Source: Neobacillus endophyticus
Lineage (GTDB): Bacteria > Bacillota > Bacilli > Bacillales > Cytobacillaceae
Reading direction: 5' to 3'
Length of the DNA stretch: 64,000 nt
Assembly (NCBI RefSeq): GCF_013248975.1
Contig: NZ_JABRWH010000001.1
Span: 4,174,001 to 4,238,000 of the forward strand
Shown piece by piece: positions 26,421-34,433 of the stretch (position 1 is its first letter; each line of letters starts with the position of its first letter). Both the position numbers and the translations under genes were made by a program. The notes under the pieces were generated by a model. The model was not told the DNA's origin and did not search any database. It saw only the letters and a list, made by a program, of their open reading frames with translations.

Positions 26421-28205
26421 TTATTTACCCAGATATTGTTCGAGGAATTTTACGATTTCTTTATAAGCCGTACGTTTATTTTTAAGTTTTACGAATTGAT
26501 GTCCTTCATCATTGAAGCGGATGAATTCAACCGGGTGACTTCTTTCTTTTAACTTATTCACCATTTGTTCAGCCTCTTTGATTGGAACGCGTGCGTCATT
26601 TTCCCCGTGGAGAACCAATAGCGGAGATATAATGTGCTCTGTATGATGTAATGGATCAATCTGATCAAAGAATCTTCCATCTTTTTCGATCGTTCCATAT
26701 TCCGCCTCCCTTTGTTTCTTGCGCCATGGGCTTGTTGTTTGGAGGAACGTTCTAATACTCGAGATGCCGACAATATCAACGGCCGCAGACCAATATTTTG
26801 GAAAATGGCAAATCGCTGCAAGAACCATAAACCCCCCATAGCTGCCACCCATGATGCCAATCTTATTAAAATCGATGTTTCGATTCAGCTTCAACCATTC
26901 CACTAATGAAACTAAATCTTTTACAGCATCTAATCTTTTCTGAGCATCATCCAAATGGGTATACGTTTTTCCGTAGCCCGTACTGCCCCTAACATTTGGA
27001 GCACAAATAGCATAGCCAAGATTGATTAAGTATTGAATAATAGGGTTATAAACCGCACGGCTTTGGCTCTCAGGTCCACCGTGAAGATAAAGGACTACTG
27101 GCAATTTAGTTGAGGCGTTTTTAGGTTGATAGTAAAATGCGGGAATTTGGAGAGTGTCAAAAGAACGGTAGTTGATGAGTTCCGGCTCCGTCATTCGCTC
27201 ATTAAGAACTGGCGAACGGGATACGTATGTAAGCCTCGCTGCCTGAATGGTTTGAAGGTCAAGTTCCCATATATCAGAAGGATAGGCCGAACCGTTAAAT
27301 TCATAGGCCAATTTTTTATTATCCGGAGAAAATTTTAAATTAGAAATGACACCCATGGGTGTTTTCCATGTATAAATGTTACTCGTATTCAAGTCCAGGA
27401 TCATCCCCTTGGAGATGCCCCCTTCATTGATCGTATAAGCCAGTTTGTTTTGATCCTGATTCATTGCCAGACTTTCAAAATCCCAATTTCCACGCTCCAG
27501 CCAACTTAATTGCTTCGTTTTTAAATGAATCAGCGCAAGCCCAAAGAATTCTCTGTCTTTATTGGTTAAAACATAAATATGATCTCCATCTTTATTGAAA
27601 TGGGCGCTTTTAAAGTTGGCCTCACCGGTATGTTCGGTTACCCAATTTAATTTTTTCGTTGAAAGATTCAAAACTCCCAAATCATTATCAAGTGGTGTGT
27701 TTGTCTTTTGAATTAAAAGTGAGCTGCCATCAGGAGACCACGTAACAACGGAAAACATCCCATTACCACTGTAAACAAGACGAACTTCTAACGTCTTCAG
27801 ATTTTGAATATAAATATCCAAAAAAGCAGAATTCTGGCGATTGCTGGACCAGGCAATCCACTTTCCATCAGGTGAACTTCCACCGTACAAATGGACATGT
27901 TCCGGTGATTTCGTCAGCTCAATGACCGTGCTGTCCTCCTTAAGTAAGTACAATTGCTGTTTTTCATTTCCATCCACATCCATGCCAATAATGAGATCAG
28001 TTGTGCCATTCACATATTTAATAAGGCTGACTCGATCCTTTGTAAAGGAAATTTGGGCAGGCCACCCCTCCCCTCGATCGAGCTCCCATACTTGCGGCAA
28101 ACCAGTGTAATCAGCAATAAATCGAAGCTTGTTTCCTACAGGTGCGTACACAGGATCTTTTGCTGTACGAACATGTAAAAAAGGTTCCAATCCAATAGCA
28201 GCCAT
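26421..28205 (-). CDS. S9-family prolyl oligopeptidase-like peptidase
   Basis: 594 residues: an N-terminal β-propeller (about 1-340, with repeated SPDGKWIAWSS and SPDNKKLAYEF blades) and a C-terminal α/β-hydrolase domain. The catalytic Ser is in GIMGGSYGGFM, Asp in LHGENDARVP and His in NDEGHQFVK. It resembles B. subtilis YuxL and acyl-aminoacyl peptidases, and should cleave short peptides in the cytoplasm; no signal peptide is present. GGGGGAAA precedes the ATG. It appears monocistronic. Confidence 0.92.
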   Translation of the reverse strand: MAAIGLEPFLHVRTAKDPVYAPVGNKLRFIADYTGLPQVWELDRGEGWPAQISFTKDRVSLIKYVNGTTDLIIGMDVDGNEKQQLYLLKEDSTVIELTKSPEHVHLYGGSSPDGKWIAWSSNRQNSAFLDIYIQNLKTLEVRLVYSGNGMFSVVTWSPDGSSLLIQKTNTPLDNDLGVLNLSTKKLNWVTEHTGEANFKSAHFNKDGDHIYVLTNKDREFFGLALIHLKTKQLSWLERGNWDFESLAMNQDQNKLAYTINEGGISKGMILDLNTSNIYTWKTPMGVISNLKFSPDNKKLAYEFNGSAYPSDIWELDLQTIQAARLTYVSRSPVLNERMTEPELINYRSFDTLQIPAFYYQPKNASTKLPVVLYLHGGPESQSRAVYNPIIQYLINLGYAICAPNVRGSTGYGKTYTHLDDAQKRLDAVKDLVSLVEWLKLNRNIDFNKIGIMGGSYGGFMVLAAICHFPKYWSAAVDIVGISSIRTFLQTTSPWRKKQREAEYGTIEKDGRFFDQIDPLHHTEHIISPLLVLHGENDARVPIKEAEQMVNKLKERSHPVEFIRFNDEGHQFVKLKNKRTAYKEIVKFLEQYLGK

Positions 28206-28402
28206 AAATTTCCCCCATTTTAAAAATAAATGAACAAGTCACGAACGGAATACTCTCCCATTCATTTTATTTAACTGCAGGGGGAAATTATGCTCTTTAA
28301 GTAATTCTTAATCCTTTTTCAAGATTATTCATTTCTGCAAAGTTTGTCTTTAATAGCGTTTCACAAGATAAAAACCTCTATGTATTTGGCGCAGATCATG
28401 CA

Positions 28403-28510
28403 TTATTTATAAAACTGATTAAAAACAATATTGAGCAGCCAAACAATACCCAGGGAAACCAAGAGGTATGTGCTTAGGTAGCTTACAATCGCCAATGTAA
28501 TTTCCTCCAT
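28403..28510 (-). CDS. 35-residue hydrophobic small protein
   Basis: From ATG 28510 (AAAGGAAC upstream) the frame reads MEEITLAIVSYLSTYLLVSL and continues hydrophobic to a final NQFYK: one membrane helix of about 25 residues with an acidic start. It lies in the 600-bp gap between the S9 peptidase gene and tRNA array 2, where nothing else is coding. No family recognised. It could be a stress-induced small membrane protein. Confidence 0.5.
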   Translation of the reverse strand: MEEITLAIVSYLSTYLLVSLGIVWLLNIVFNQFYK

Positions 28511-28807
28511 CAGTTCCTTTTCCTGTCAAATAAATATCTCAAGAAAAGAATCTATTATTTTAAGTGTTAGTATAAGGTTTAATGGACTCTTTCACGTTGT
28601 GAATCGATCGGACCTGCTTTTTGCAAGAAATTACTTTGCATATTTATACAGAAAGAATAGCAATCGAGCTTAATTACATTAATTTCCCCCTTTAACATTC
28701 ATGTTTTCTCTTTTCCTTATACTGTTGCCATTATAAACATACGGATTTAAAAAAGTTGTCGATTTATCTGAATTTACTTTTTCTCTAATAAATTGTTAAC
28801 TTTCTAT

Positions 28808-28856
28808 AAAAAAAGAAAAACGCTAGACTCTTTTGACAAAGAGTGCAGCGTTTTAC
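28808..28856 (-). terminator. Intrinsic terminator of tRNA array 2 / composite RNA
   Basis: Minus strand AACGCTgcACTCTTT / AAAGAGTctAGCGTT stem followed by TTTCTTTTTTT. It lies directly after the SRP-like hairpin. Confidence 0.9.
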
Positions 28857-28870
28857 ATTTCGTCTATGTA

Positions 28871-28946
28871 ATAGCCCACACAATTTCACTAGTGATGGCT
28901 GCTGCGTTCCCGCCCTGACCCGTTCTGAGTGTCCTTGTTGGACTAT
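28871..28946 (-). ncRNA. SRP (4.5S) domain IV-like RNA segment
   Basis: On the minus strand 28920-28897 reads GG-TCAGG-GCG-GGAA-CGC-AGCAG-CC. This is the signal-recognition-particle domain IV motif: GGAA tetraloop, symmetric loop TCAGG/AGCAG and a closing GG/CC pair. Below it come an asymmetric loop, a CACT/AGTG helix (28931-28928 with 28890-28887) and a long basal helix (ATAGTCC 28946-28940 with GGGCTAT 28877-28871). This is the layout of Ffh-binding RNA. It is too short to be the ~270-nt Bacillus SRP RNA with its Alu domain, and it sits at the end of a tRNA operon. Confidence 0.72.
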
Positions 28947-28950
28947 AATT

Positions 28951-29018
28951 GAGCTAGCTGGAATTGAACCAACAAATATCGCAGAGAACTTCGATGCCTT
29001 ACCAAAGGCGTTAGCTCC
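28951..29018 (-). ncRNA. tRNA-like domain without a canonical anticodon loop
   Basis: Minus strand: acceptor GGAGCTA / TAGCTC (six pairs, G1 opposite A), D arm GCC-TTTGGTAA-GGC and a perfect T arm GTTGG-TTCAATT-CCAGC. The anticodon arm is abnormal, with ATCG/CGAT enclosing a 10-nt loop (AAGTTCTCTG). CCA is not encoded. It starts 13 bp after tRNA-Ser(GGA) and is followed after 4 nt by an SRP-like hairpin. The position and fold recall the pseudo-tRNA 'tRNA-Other' described in Bacillus cereus, which is encoded near tRNA-Ser; homology is not shown here. Confidence 0.7.
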
Positions 29019-29031
29019 GAAACTGAATATC

Positions 29032-29123
29032 TGGAGGAGAGCAAGGGATTTGAACCCTTGAGACAGGGTTACCCGCCTACACGATTTCCAATCGTGCTCC
29101 TTCGGCCACTCGGACAGCTCTCC
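29032..29123 (-). tRNA. tRNA-Ser (GGA)
   Basis: Class II tRNA with long variable arm, anticodon GGA in TTGGAAA, encoded CCA. Confidence 0.95.
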
Positions 29124-29127
29124 ATAA

Positions 29128-29202
29128 TGGCTCCGCAGGCAGGATTCGAACCTGCGACCGATCGGTTAACAGCCGATAGCTCTACCACTGAGCTACTGCG
29201 GA
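29128..29202 (-). tRNA. tRNA-Asn (GUU), second copy
   Basis: Nearly identical to 9820-9894; anticodon GUU, encoded CCA. Confidence 0.96.
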
Positions 29203-29217
29203 ATAATCCTTATCATT

Positions 29218-29336
29218 TGGTGCGGGTGAAGGGAGTCGAACCCCCACGCCCAAAGGCGCCAGATCCTAAGTCTGGTGCGTCTGCCAATTCCGCCACACCC
29301 TAAGTCTGGTGCGTCTGCCAATTCCGCCACACCCGC
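29218..29336 (-). pseudogene. tRNA-Leu (UAG) broken by a 34-bp internal tandem duplication
   Basis: The 3' half is a normal tRNA-Leu(UAG) with encoded CCA. The block from the acceptor 5' strand to the anticodon loop (GGGTGTGGCGGAATTGGC... to ACTTA) is present twice in tandem (29267-29300 and 29301-29334). The RNA is therefore 34 nt too long, and the copy adjacent to the 3' half lacks its first two acceptor bases. An intact paralogue lies at 10997-11078. Confidence 0.85.
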
Positions 29337-29366
29337 AAGAGTACTTTAACGATCCTTAAATCATTA

Positions 29367-29457
29367 TGGCAGAGAAGAAGGGATTTGAACCCTCGCGCCG
29401 GTTGCCCGACCTACACCCTTAGCAGGGGCGCCTCTTCAGCCTCTTGAGTACTTCTCT
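29367..29457 (-). tRNA. tRNA-Ser (GCU), second copy
   Basis: Anticodon GCU, long variable arm, encoded CCA. The first acceptor pair is A-U, where copy one (9725-9815) has G-C. First gene of array 2 in transcription order. Confidence 0.94.
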
Positions 29458-29651
29458 GTATGAAAAAGCATTTCTTGAAGTTCCGTAAAGAACTTACAAA
29501 TAGAACTATATCATCTATCCGAATTGGATGGTAGCTGTAAATTTTGGTAGTCCGAAAGTCCTGGTTATAACCTTACTTTTATGGATACCTTATTAACGAT
29601 GGTTTTCAATTCTATCGGTGACGGTTTATATTTCTTGAATAGGTTTTGCGA

Positions 29652-29732
29652 GTTGTCCTTCTACCTCTCTATGAAGAACAAAATTCATTCTGGATTCTTC
29701 GATTTGTCCTTCATCCGCTCTATGAAGGACAA
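29652..29732. repeat. Two units of the 52-bp palindromic repeat
   Basis: Units starting TTGTCCTT at 29652 and 29704, 52 bp apart. The second is a perfect inverted repeat TTGTCCTTCAT-ccgctct-ATGAAGGACAA (29704-29732). Same family as 20478-20690. The surrounding gap (29458-29812) holds array 2's promoter region and nothing coding. Confidence 0.8.
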
Positions 29733-29751
29733 TATTCGTAATTAACAGAAC

Positions 29752-29782
29752 CAAAAAACCGGACATTCATTGAAATGTCCGG
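29752..29782 (-). terminator. Intrinsic terminator of the MFS gene
   Basis: Minus strand CCGGACATTTCAATGAATGTCCGG followed by TTTTTTGG, 30 bp after the stop codon. Confidence 0.88.
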
Positions 29783-29812
29783 ACTTATAGGGGATTCAGA
29801 ATCGCCCCTTCA

Positions 29813-31051
29813 TTATTTTTGTTTTATTGTCTCGACGTATGCTTCAGAATCAGCCTTCCTTAGTGAAGCTTTTCGGACTAAAACGAAATAGGATAGACAT
29901 GCCAGTAAGCTTGCGCAGAAGATGACAACGCCCATTGGTATGCCTGTATAGGCTCCACCTAATCCTACTAATGGCGCTGATAATGATCCAAGTACAAATG
30001 GCAATAGCCCAAGTAATGCAGAGGCACTGCCAGCGATATGTCCTTGTGACTCTATAGCTAATGCAAATGAAGTCGTCCCAATGATACTGATGGATGATAC
30101 AAAAAAGAAAATTGGGATGGCGACGGCGAAAAGTGGTGCTTTTAATAAAAGAGTGATAAGCAACAATACAGCAGCGGAACAAGAGATTCCTAATCCAATT
30201 TTTAAGAAAGTCCGTTCTGGTATCTTGTCTGCCAAACGGCCGACTGACTGACTCCCAATAATCAATGCAAGCCCATTCACCCCGAATAGTAGGCTAAATT
30301 GTTGCGGGGTAACCCCGTAAATATTTTGATAAACAAAAGGAATCCCAGATACATAGGCGAAAATTCCAGCAGTGGTAAATCCTTGTGTAAGTGCATAACC
30401 GATAAATGTGCGATCCCTGAACAATGACCCAAAATTAGTCAAAATTTGCGGCAAATTACTTGGGACCCGTTTTTCTGGCTGCAGCGTTTCTTGTAATTTT
30501 AATGACACAGTAAAGATTAACACTAAACCCACACATGCCAGTGCAATAAATACTCCATGCCAAGAGGTAAATGCAAGAATGCCGCCCCCTGCAATTGGTG
30601 CAATTATTGGACCAAGGTTCCCCACCAACACCATTAACGTAAAAAACTTCGTCAGTTCCCTTCCGCTAAAGAGATCTCGAACAATAGCTCTGGAAATGAC
30701 AAGACCGCCTGAAGCAGCAAAGCCTTGAACTAAACGAGAGATAATCAAGAAATAGATATTAGGTGCAAATGAACAGGTTAAGGAAGCCAGAATGTACAAG
30801 CTAATAAAGAATAGCAAGGGTTTTCTGCGCCCTTTCACATCACTCAACGGCCCGATGATCAGCTGCCCCAAACCGAGACCTAATAAACAGGAAGTTAAAC
30901 TAATTTGCACGAGTGAAGCTGTGGTATGAAAATCTTTTACAATAGTTGGAAATGAGGGCAAATATGTATCTATTGTAAAAGGTCCTAAAAGACCAAGTGA
31001 CCCTAAAAGTATTGCAAGATGTATTCGTTTCTTTCCACTAAGATTATTCAA
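29813..31051 (-). CDS. MFS multidrug efflux transporter, Bcr/CflA family
   Basis: 412 residues with twelve predicted membrane helices. Family motifs include GPFTIDTYLPSFPTIVKDF in the first helix/loop, GLGLGQLIIGPLSDVKGRRKPLL (motif A, loop 2-3) and LVQGFAASGGLVISRAIVRD (motif C region). Bcr/CflA proteins export drugs such as bicyclomycin and chloramphenicol, or sulfonamides and cysteine, using the proton gradient. The TTG start at 31051 has GCGAGGGAA upstream. Monocistronic; no regulator adjacent. Confidence 0.92.
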   Translation of the reverse strand: MNNLSGKKRIHLAILLGSLGLLGPFTIDTYLPSFPTIVKDFHTTASLVQISLTSCLLGLGLGQLIIGPLSDVKGRRKPLLFFISLYILASLTCSFAPNIYFLIISRLVQGFAASGGLVISRAIVRDLFSGRELTKFFTLMVLVGNLGPIIAPIAGGGILAFTSWHGVFIALACVGLVLIFTVSLKLQETLQPEKRVPSNLPQILTNFGSLFRDRTFIGYALTQGFTTAGIFAYVSGIPFVYQNIYGVTPQQFSLLFGVNGLALIIGSQSVGRLADKIPERTFLKIGLGISCSAAVLLLITLLLKAPLFAVAIPIFFFVSSISIIGTTSFALAIESQGHIAGSASALLGLLPFVLGSLSAPLVGLGGAYTGIPMGVVIFCASLLACLSYFVLVRKASLRKADSEAYVETIKQK

Positions 31052-31120
31052 ATTCCCTCGCCTTTCTCTATTAATAGTTTATTAGATGGTGCAACCTGTT
31101 CAAATCTCAGGAGGATGACA

Positions 31121-31165
31121 ATGAGTCTTTTCTCGATTCGATCTCCCCATGCGTCCCATGTTTAA
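31121..31165 (+). other. Possible 14-codon leader peptide
   Basis: ATG 31121 has a strong AGGAGG 7 nt upstream and reads MSLFSIRSPHASHV then stop. It lies in the 337-bp gap between the divergent MFS and DoxX-like genes, 220 bp before the latter. No attenuator hairpin was recognised after it, so it may be chance. The rest of the gap shows no gene. Confidence 0.3.
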
Positions 31166-31388
31166 CAACTGAACAAATTTATTTCGATATCCTAAATGAA
31201 ATATGGTTCATTATAACCGAATCTTACTTGGGGGTAAACCATTTTATGTAATAATGATGGAAAATCATTTTTCTCTTCCACTATTTTCATTGGAGATTCT
31301 AATAAAATTCTAAGAAAGGCTTATTATACTGATCCTCGAATAGACAAGTGCCTTGTCGATTCAAAAATAAATGTTTGGGGGAAAGAAA

Positions 31389-31895
31389 ATGGAAAAAAAG
31401 ATTTTGCCTCTTTTGCTTTTGGTCATCGCTTATCAATGGATCATTGCTTTTTTTAACAAAGTCGTAACCAAAAACTTTTTTAACGAATTGCACAAACAAA
31501 TGAAAGGTTCCGTTTCAGATATTACTTTTCATCCGTATGCAACTCTATTCAAAAATGTAGGCATCCCCCACTTCCATTTATTTGGAACAATGGTTATGCT
31601 AAGCGAGTTATTTGTGGGTGTTGTGTTCCTTCTGTATTCAATTCAAAAATTGATGGGGAAAAATAATCATATCATCGCTAAATTGGGATTAGCAGCAACA
31701 GTTATTGGGGCTTTTATGAATTTAAATTATGCTCTTTTAGGCGGAGATACGCTTTTTGTTAGTTCAGATAATGCGTTTCAAGAGGCTATTTCTGTTGACT
31801 GGTTTATGTTCCTTATGCAAGTAATCCTAATCGGTCATTTTTATACAGCTTCCGTCAAAAAAAATCAAGAGAACGAGATCCATCAAGCGGCTTAA
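31389..31895 (+). CDS. DoxX-like four-helix membrane protein
   Basis: 168 residues from ATG 31389 (GGGGGAAAG just upstream; the frame extends six codons further without a ribosome site). Four membrane helices, with a conserved-looking FFNKVVTKNFF after the first and GAFMNLNYALLGGD in the third, resemble the DoxX / thiosulfate:quinone-oxidoreductase small-subunit-like superfamily. These often take part in membrane redox or sulfur chemistry; the specific activity is unknown. Two decayed DoxX copies lie at 51.5 and 53.4-53.9 kb. Confidence 0.75.
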   Translation: MEKKILPLLLLVIAYQWIIAFFNKVVTKNFFNELHKQMKGSVSDITFHPYATLFKNVGIPHFHLFGTMVMLSELFVGVVFLLYSIQKLMGKNNHIIAKLGLAATVIGAFMNLNYALLGGDTLFVSSDNAFQEAISVDWFMFLMQVILIGHFYTASVKKNQENEIHQAA

Positions 31896-32055
31896 AAAAG
31901 CAGTGCATAACAACATTTCCTATTAATCCAGAAAATGCCTGATAGCATCAATTAAGTGTGTCACACGCTTGATTGGTGTTTTATTTATTTTAATAAGAAA
32001 CAAAATAAACTCCAGAACATAGAATAAATAAAACTATTTTCACGGGGTGTTGTCT

Positions 32056-32265
32056 TTGACTCAACATATTACTACAGGTCCTCATCCGGGACAACCTGGA
32101 GCTTGTATGGCTCATTATAACCACCATACCTATAGCCATACATCTCAAAACCACAATCCAAATCACCATTTTTCCAACCACAATCACAATCACACGAATC
32201 CATATATGCAATATGGAATTTCAGCATGGAGACCGCCAGGGGCCTCGTTCCCTCATTTATACTAA
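32056..32265 (+). CDS. His/Asn-rich small protein
   Basis: 69 residues if started at TTG 32056 (GGGGTG 6 nt upstream; GTG 32047 is an alternative). Residues about 20-50 are His/Asn repeats (YNHHTYSHTSQNHNPNHHF, NHNHNHTNPY) with a Pro/Gly-rich start and end. The composition suggests metal binding, or a spore-coat-type surface protein as in other Bacillus; no family was recognised. It is followed by a strong terminator, supporting a real transcript. Confidence 0.65.
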   Translation: MTQHITTGPHPGQPGACMAHYNHHTYSHTSQNHNPNHHFSNHNHNHTNPYMQYGISAWRPPGASFPHLY

Positions 32266-32270
32266 AGAAT

Positions 32271-32312
32271 AAAATGAGCTATTTGAATAATTGAATTCAA
32301 ATAGCTCATTTT
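32271..32312. terminator. Bidirectional intrinsic terminator
   Basis: AAAATGAGCTATTTGAAT / ATTCAAATAGCTCATTTT, a long perfect stem just after the His-rich gene. Confidence 0.9.
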
Positions 32313-32404
32313 CTATTGTACATATCTTTATCTAGTCCAAACGTCATCGGAAAGCTTGTCCGATACTGCGATTAATCATTAGCATTTGGCCACCTAATCA
32401 ATCA

Positions 32405-33343
32405 TCAACTGGGAAAAAATCGTTTTTGGACTTCCCCTAATTTAGCAGTCAACGATCCGATTTCAGTGGTTGTGGCAGCCCCCATGTGATTTGCAAATTC
32501 AAGATATTTTGTTAAAGCCGTTGGGTCAGTTGGTCTGCCCTTTTCATGAAAGCCATATAAGAGCCCCGCCATGAATGCATCACCGGCACCATTTGTATCA
32601 ATGGCCTCTACCTTAGGCGCAGGTGCGTAAGTGTATGTTCCTTCTAGAACTGCAACCGCACCTTTCTTTCCTTGTGTAATAACTAGGTAAGGAATCTTCC
32701 AGGCAGCCATTTTCTCTAACCCGTCCTCAAGTGAAGTGGTTTCCATTAAAAAACACAACTCATCTTCGGCAAGCTTGACAATATCCGCATGTTTAAGGAA
32801 TGACAAAACCGTTTTACGGCAATGGTCCTCACTTTCCCAACGCTTTAGACGAAGGTTTGCATCAAATGCAATCAGATTGGTACATTCTTTGGCGTAGATT
32901 AATGCCGTTTCTGTTGTCCTTTTTGCATTTGTTTGAAAAAGGGTTCCCGAACCAAAATAAAAGATTTTTGCTCGTTGAAAAGCTTCGATTTTTAATTCAT
33001 CTGCAGTCAGTACCTCATCCGGGGTTGGATTGATGTAAGAATGGAAACTTCTTTCCCCCGTTTCTGTTAGATGTACATAGACGCCGCATATTTTCTTTGA
33101 TACCGTTCGGATCGTAAATTCAGTATCGATCCCTTCCCTTATAAATTCCTCTTTGACAAATTGGCTGATTGAATCCGTTCCCAGTTTACACAAATAATAA
33201 ACTGGCAGTCCCAGTCTGCTAGTGCCCACAGCCAGATTCACTGTGGCCCCGCCCAAAAACTGTTGATAGTTTGTATTTGTACAATCTGTGGCAATATAAT
33301 CCACAAATGCTTCTCCTAATGAAATAATCCCTTTCTTTTTCAA
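32405..33343 (-). CDS. PfkB-family carbohydrate kinase, fructokinase-like
   Basis: 312 residues of the ribokinase fold. The N-terminal signature ISLGEAFVDYIA and GGATVNLAVGTSRLG, and the C-terminal ATP/anion-hole motif EAIDTNGAGDAFMAGLLYG with catalytic Asp in GAGD, are intact. It phosphorylates a sugar, most likely fructose, with ATP. TTG 33343 is the chosen start (AGGAGG 6 nt upstream); the TTG at 33349 abuts that site. No sugar transporter is adjacent, so the substrate is inferred from family only. Confidence 0.88.
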   Translation of the reverse strand: MKKKGIISLGEAFVDYIATDCTNTNYQQFLGGATVNLAVGTSRLGLPVYYLCKLGTDSISQFVKEEFIREGIDTEFTIRTVSKKICGVYVHLTETGERSFHSYINPTPDEVLTADELKIEAFQRAKIFYFGSGTLFQTNAKRTTETALIYAKECTNLIAFDANLRLKRWESEDHCRKTVLSFLKHADIVKLAEDELCFLMETTSLEDGLEKMAAWKIPYLVITQGKKGAVAVLEGTYTYAPAPKVEAIDTNGAGDAFMAGLLYGFHEKGRPTDPTALTKYLEFANHMGAATTTEIGSLTAKLGEVQKRFFPS

Positions 33344-33509
33344 AACCAACCTCCTGCAATAAAAGGTGTACCACCATTATCAACTATTTATCATATCCTA
33401 TTTTCATTTGCACGTAAGAGAAAAGCGATCGTCACAATGGTAATTTTTGCTGGTCCTATGATTTCCTGCTATACTCAACCTATCTCTATATGATCAAGGT
33501 GAAAAAGCG

Positions 33510-34418
33510 ATGAAACGTTACGCAAATTTGGATGAAGTTAAAAGCAATAAATCATTTAAAGATCTACGAAAATGGCAAAAAGAACGAAGAACTAAGGTTA
33601 AAGATTTATCAGTAAATATCGAACAATCTCCCGACAAAAAAATCCAAGCGATTCAGGAAAATAGAAGCCAAACCTCTTATACGTGGATTGGGCATTCTTC
33701 CTTCTTAATTCAACTGAACGGACTGAATATTTTAACGGATCCGGTGTACGCCAAGCGAATGGGATTTGAAAAACGGTTAACAGAGCCGGGAATCGCTCTT
33801 GCAGATCTTCCGGAGATTGATTTGGTGGTCATTTCTCATGGCCATTACGATCATTTGGACTTCCCTACGTTAAAAAACATAAAAGGAGATCCTCACTTTT
33901 TTGTACCTGTTGGGTTGCAGTTCCTTTTCAACAGAAAAGGCTACAACAAGGTAACGGAAATGAACTGGTGGGATCAGTGCTCAATCGGAGGTTTAACCCT
34001 TCATTTTGTTCCTGCCCAGCACTGGACGCGCAGAACTTTGACCGATATGAATTCCTCCCATTGGGGAGGATGGATCTTCCAAACCGAGCAGGAAACGTTC
34101 TATTTTGTTGGGGATACCGGCTATTTCATAGGCTTTAAACAAATTGTCGAACGTTTTTCTATTGACACCGTTTTTATGCCGATTGGCGCTTACGAACCAG
34201 AATGGTTTATGGCCCCCGCACATATTTCGCCAGAGGACAGTGTCAAGGCATTTATAGAATTAAATGCCCGTTATTTCGTCCCAATGCACTACGGCACCTT
34301 TCGTTTAGCGGATGATACCGGACCCGAAGCATTAGAAAGACTAAAACGAGAATGGAAAAAGCAGCAACTTCCTCAGGAACAATTAAAAGTTTTATTAATT
34401 GGTGAAACGGTTATGTAA
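33510..34418 (+). CDS. MBL-fold metallohydrolase (NAPE-PLD/UlaG-like)
   Basis: 302 residues. The dinuclear zinc motif HGHYDHLD is at about 110-117, with further ligands in PAQHWTRR, GDTGYF and PMHYGTF. The WIGHSSFLIQLNGLNILTDPVY stretch is typical of the NAPE-phospholipase-D-like branch. No signal peptide or membrane helix. The bacterial substrate is unknown; phosphodiesters or lactones are handled by relatives. It ends 15 bp from the convergent methyltransferase gene without an obvious terminator between. Confidence 0.87.
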   Translation: MKRYANLDEVKSNKSFKDLRKWQKERRTKVKDLSVNIEQSPDKKIQAIQENRSQTSYTWIGHSSFLIQLNGLNILTDPVYAKRMGFEKRLTEPGIALADLPEIDLVVISHGHYDHLDFPTLKNIKGDPHFFVPVGLQFLFNRKGYNKVTEMNWWDQCSIGGLTLHFVPAQHWTRRTLTDMNSSHWGGWIFQTEQETFYFVGDTGYFIGFKQIVERFSIDTVFMPIGAYEPEWFMAPAHISPEDSVKAFIELNARYFVPMHYGTFRLADDTGPEALERLKREWKKQQLPQEQLKVLLIGETVM

Positions 34419-34433
34419 AGGACAAATCCGCTA

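Noticed and set aside
28871..28946. The organism's canonical SRP RNA gene
   Set aside because: Alu-domain helices typical of Bacillus are absent and the segment is only about 76 nt; called SRP-like instead.
28843..29303. Plus-strand open frames across tRNA array 2 and the composite RNA
   Set aside because: Antisense to structured RNA; codon content is that of tRNA shadows.
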